DNA of 7,944 bases from NCBI GenBank assembly GCA_001818835.1, contig MHKL01000015.1, positions 3,829 to 11,772 of the forward strand, given 5' to 3'. The notes beneath the pieces are model-generated. The model searched no databases, was not told the DNA's origin, and saw only the letters and a program-made list of their open reading frames with translations. The position numbers and the translations under genes were made by a program. Source of the stretch: Candidatus Komeilibacteria bacterium RIFCSPLOWO2_01_FULL_45_10. Its GTDB lineage: Bacteria; Patescibacteriota; Patescibacteriia; UBA1558; UBA10009. Positions 5,362 through 7,944 of this stretch are shown here, piece after piece; within the stretch, counting starts at the first letter, position 1; the number at the start of each line of letters is the position of its first letter.

Positions 5362-6597
5362 TTAAGGACATAAAATAACTTTAAGACCGTCACCGCTCAA
5401 AAGCGCTTTAAATCCCTCCTCAAACCTCGCCAAAGGCAGCTGGTGAGTAATGATTTTATTTTTCAAAATCTCTTCGCTCAAACCGCCTTGGGTCAAAAGC
5501 GAGCGCATCAGTTCCCAGGTGTCAAAAATCCGGCGGCCGATAACGCCTTTAATGGTAACGCCCTTGAAAATAATTTCTTTGGAAAAATCAACGGGCAACT
5601 GGCCTGACGGCAGGCCCAGCAAAGCCAAGGTGCCGCCCATTCTGATATTTTTAAAAGCGTCATTAAAAGCGCGGTAAGAGCCGGACATTTCCAAAACTGC
5701 GTCCACGCCCGTTTGCCCTGTTTCTTTGTGAATGGTTTGAGCAAGTGCCTGACTGCCTTCTTCGCTGGCGACGTCAAAACAATAATCGGCGCCTAAGTTT
5801 TTAGCCAAAGGAAATTTGGTTCTTTCAAGCTTTTCGCTCGTCAATCCCCGACCGGGATCAGCAGCGTCAGTCACGAATATCTTGGCCGCGCCTAGCTTTT
5901 TGGCAACCGCTATGGCCATGAGGCCTTGGATGCCCAAGCCCAAAATCAAAACTGACTTGCCGGCCACTTCCGTTGACTGGACGGTATGGACGGCATTGCC
6001 AATCGCGTCCATAAAAGCGATGATTTCCGGAGGGATTTCGCCCTTGGCGAATAAAACCAAATTTTCCGCCGGCACCACCACGAATTCGGCAAAGGCGCCG
6101 TCCTGATGCAAACCCTTGATAAAAGTGTGGCGGCAAACATGCCCTTCGCCAATTAAACACTGATAACACCTGCCGCAAACAATGTGCATTTCAGCCGTTA
6201 AATAAAAATTATCTTTGATAAACGGCAGTAAATCAGAGCTCTCAATTAAATCAGCCGGCTGATGACCGGATAAAAAATCAGACACTTTTTGATTATGAAA
6301 ATGCCGGCTGTAAAGCAAATCAACAATCTGTTGGCGGGCGTCTTCCCCCATCTCCACGAGCTCGCCGCAAAACTCATGGCCAATGGTAACCTCCGGCGTT
6401 TTTAAAGAAGACATGGAATTCTTTAAGGCCTCGGTGCCTTTGTAAATGGAAACATCTGTGCCGCAAATGGCCGCGTATTTCACCTTTAATTTAACCTCAT
6501 TAGGTTTAGTAACTTGGGGTTCCGGCTTTTCCGCCAATGACAGGCCCTGGTACCATTCCTGGTCCAGCGCCGGTCTTTTTTTAATAATGGCTTTCAT
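5362..6597 (-). CDS. tdh: Zinc-dependent L-threonine 3-dehydrogenase-like protein
   Basis: A 411-residue medium-chain dehydrogenase, about 70 longer than E. coli Tdh (341). The catalytic zinc site is shown by CGTD (45-48) and GHE (73-75). The structural zinc site is Cys141, 144, 147 and 155 in C-x2-C-x2-C-x7-C spacing. FMDAIGNAVHT (195-205) matches the Tdh signature DPFGNAVHT. The Rossmann loop is GLGIQG (220-225), with Asp244 as a likely NAD-selecting acid. The C-terminal half (IFKGVTIKGVIGRR, 343-356) also follows Tdh. It would oxidise threonine to 2-amino-3-ketobutyrate, which kbl just downstream would use. Two insertions are unusual: about 33 residues between the catalytic-zinc His-Glu and the structural-zinc cysteines (roughly 85-138), and about 12 after Asp244. 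It starts six bases after the glmS stop. A related polyol or alcohol dehydrogenase is possible, but the kbl neighbour favours Tdh. Confidence 0.82.
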   Translation of the reverse strand: MKAIIKKRPALDQEWYQGLSLAEKPEPQVTKPNEVKLKVKYAAICGTDVSIYKGTEALKNSMSSLKTPEVTIGHEFCGELVEMGEDARQQIVDLLYSRHFHNQKVSDFLSGHQPADLIESSDLLPFIKDNFYLTAEMHIVCGRCYQCLIGEGHVCRHTFIKGLHQDGAFAEFVVVPAENLVLFAKGEIPPEIIAFMDAIGNAVHTVQSTEVAGKSVLILGLGIQGLMAIAVAKKLGAAKIFVTDAADPGRGLTSEKLERTKFPLAKNLGADYCFDVASEEGSQALAQTIHKETGQTGVDAVLEMSGSYRAFNDAFKNIRMGGTLALLGLPSGQLPVDFSKEIIFKGVTIKGVIGRRIFDTWELMRSLLTQGGLSEEILKNKIITHQLPLARFEEGFKALLSGDGLKVILCP

Positions 6598-6603
6598 AAA
6601 TGA

Positions 6604-7944
6604 TTATTCCACCGTCACGCTTTTGGCTAAATTTCTCGGCTGGTCAATGGGGCAGCCGCGCTCTTTGGCAATAAAATAAGCCAGGAGCTGCAAGGGAATA
6701 ACGGTTAAAATCGGATATAAAATCTCCAGAGTTTTAGGAATAAAAATAATTTCATCAGCTAACTCCCTTATTTTTTCATCGCCGGTTGTGGCGACGGCAA
6801 TGATTTTCCCTTTTCTGGCCCTGACCTCGGAGAGATTGCTTAAATTTTTTTCGTAAACGCTGTCTTGGGGAATTAAAGCCACCACCGGCCAGCTTTCGTC
6901 AATTAACGCCAGGGGGCCGTGCTTGAGTTCGCCAGCCGGATAGCCCTCGGCATGGAGGTAAGAAATTTCCTTGAGTTTAAGCGCGCCTTCCAGGGCAATG
7001 GGATAATTTAATTTCCGGCCGATGAAAATAAAATTTTTGGACTGGCAATATTTTTTGGCGATTACCTCAATCTGCCCTTGATTTTTTAAAATGGCCTCCG
7101 CCTTTGCCGGCAGAAGCAAAAGTTCTTTAATGATTTCCTGGGCGCGCTCTTTGGTCAAGGAGCGCTGGCGCCCGAGAAGAATGGCGAATAAAACCAAAAT
7201 CACCAGCTGGGAAACAAAGGCCTTGGTGGAAGCCACGGAAATCTCCGGCCCAATGTGGTTATAAACGCCGGCAGCGGTTTCTCTGGCAACGCTGGAGCCG
7301 ACTACATTAACGATGCCCAGGGTTAAAGCGCCCAATTTCTTCGCCTGCTTAATGGCCGCCAAAGTGTCGGCGGTTTCGCCCGACTGGCTGATAGCCGCCA
7401 CCACCGTGCCCGGCTCTAAAACCGCTTCGCGGTACCTGAATTCCGAAGCGTAATCAACTTCGGCCGGAATACCCACCTGGCTTTCGATTAAATATTCGCC
7501 GATCCGGCAGGCATAATGAGCCGTGCCGCAAGCCACAAAAATAAATCTTTTGGCTTGGGCCAATTTATCCATAACGTCAATTAAGCCGCCCAATTTAACA
7601 TTGCCTGCTTCTAAAATAATCCGGCCGCGGACGCTGTCCTTAATCACCTGCGGCTCCTCCATAATTTCCTTAAGCATGAAATGTTCAAAGCCCCCCTTTT
7701 CCGCCTGTTCCAAATCCCAATTAACTTCTTCTGGTTGGTGATGATTCTTCTGGCCATCGGCTTTGATAATTTCATAACCCTGGCGGCTCAGAACAGCGAT
7801 GTCGCCGTCCTCCAAATAAACCACTTGTTTGGTAAAAGGCAGCAGGGCGGAAACATCTGAAGCGACCAAATAATCGTTTTGCGGCAAAAGCCCGATAACC
7901 AACGGGCTGCCCAAACGGGCGGCCACGATTTTATCCGGTTCCTT
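6604..7944 (-). CDS. glmS: Glutamine-fructose-6-phosphate aminotransferase, C-terminal 446 residues
   Basis: The gene enters from the right edge, so its start and the glutamine-binding Cys1 are outside; about 160 residues are missing relative to the usual 608. Counting from the window edge, the end of the glutaminase domain is visible (GSPLVIGL, 12-19), followed by both SIS domains of the isomerase. Motifs are ACGT (138-141), SEFRYR (167-172), SQSGETADT (186-194), STKA (239-242) and ALEGALKLKE (317-326). Lys323, Glu326 and His342 match E. coli Lys485, Glu488 and His504. The C-terminal tail DQPRNLAKSVTVE is canonical and contains the catalytic lysine (441). The enzyme converts fructose-6-phosphate and glutamine to glucosamine-6-phosphate, the first step to UDP-GlcNAc for peptidoglycan and glycans. 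It is the most upstream visible gene of the operon. Any promoter or glmS ribozyme would lie outside the window. Confidence 0.97.
   Translation of the reverse strand, partial: KEPDKIVAARLGSPLVIGLLPQNDYLVASDVSALLPFTKQVVYLEDGDIAVLSRQGYEIIKADGQKNHHQPEEVNWDLEQAEKGGFEHFMLKEIMEEPQVIKDSVRGRIILEAGNVKLGGLIDVMDKLAQAKRFIFVACGTAHYACRIGEYLIESQVGIPAEVDYASEFRYREAVLEPGTVVAAISQSGETADTLAAIKQAKKLGALTLGIVNVVGSSVARETAAGVYNHIGPEISVASTKAFVSQLVILVLFAILLGRQRSLTKERAQEIIKELLLLPAKAEAILKNQGQIEVIAKKYCQSKNFIFIGRKLNYPIALEGALKLKEISYLHAEGYPAGELKHGPLALIDESWPVVALIPQDSVYEKNLSNLSEVRARKGKIIAVATTGDEKIRELADEIIFIPKTLEILYPILTVIPLQLLAYFIAKERGCPIDQPRNLAKSVTVE

Larger units (their letters stand above)
706..7944 (-). other. Probable operon glmS-tdh-kbl-GNAT-IMPase-like-yvcK(A)-yvcK(B)
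   Basis: Seven genes run in one direction with gaps of 6, 44, 3, 12, 4 and 75 bases, ending at an intrinsic terminator. No terminator-like hairpin with a T tract was noticed between them. The 75-base gap before the last gene contains promoter-like elements, so that gene may be transcribed from two promoters. The operon's start lies beyond the right edge. Confidence 0.7.

Overview
The window carries one long block of genes, all read on the minus strand, with a single large intergenic gap near the left end. From right to left in transcription order it holds: the 3' part of glmS (window edge to 6604), a zinc threonine-3-dehydrogenase-like gene (tdh), 2-amino-3-ketobutyrate CoA ligase (kbl), a GNAT acetyltransferase, an inositol-monophosphatase-fold protein that has lost most of its metal ligands, and two tandem divergent YvcK/GlmR-family genes. 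A good intrinsic terminator follows (734 to 706). Beyond a 249-base AT-rich gap is the 5' part of an endonuclease Q-type PHP-domain gene, which runs off the left edge.

The organism is bacterial. Very short gaps (3 to 44 bases inside the main run), few Shine-Dalgarno sites, duplicated and degenerate enzymes, and an EndoQ-type protein all suggest an uncultivated lineage such as a Patescibacteria/CPR member. That is inference from gene style, not from a marker gene. Standard stop usage is consistent: TAA, with TGA ending one YvcK homologue.

Two functional themes share the operon. GlmS makes glucosamine-6-phosphate, the entry to UDP-GlcNAc. The YvcK/GlmR family binds UDP-sugars and in Bacillus subtilis stimulates GlmS, so synthase and candidate sensors sit in one unit. 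Tdh and Kbl form the two-step route from threonine to glycine plus acetyl-CoA, and a GNAT enzyme, which would use acetyl-CoA, directly follows kbl. The IMPase-like protein lies between the GNAT gene and the YvcK pair and looks like a pseudoenzyme.

The most unusual non-coding structure lies at 506-705. Four copies of a 16-base motif (ATCCAGCACCACTTTT and variants) form two back-to-back inverted-repeat units, of 69 and 105 bases. The larger is an imperfect palindrome along much of its length, has a perfect 16-base palindrome near its centre, and contains a TATAAT box facing the EndoQ gene. It resembles a pair of small non-autonomous mobile elements inserted between a terminator and the next gene.
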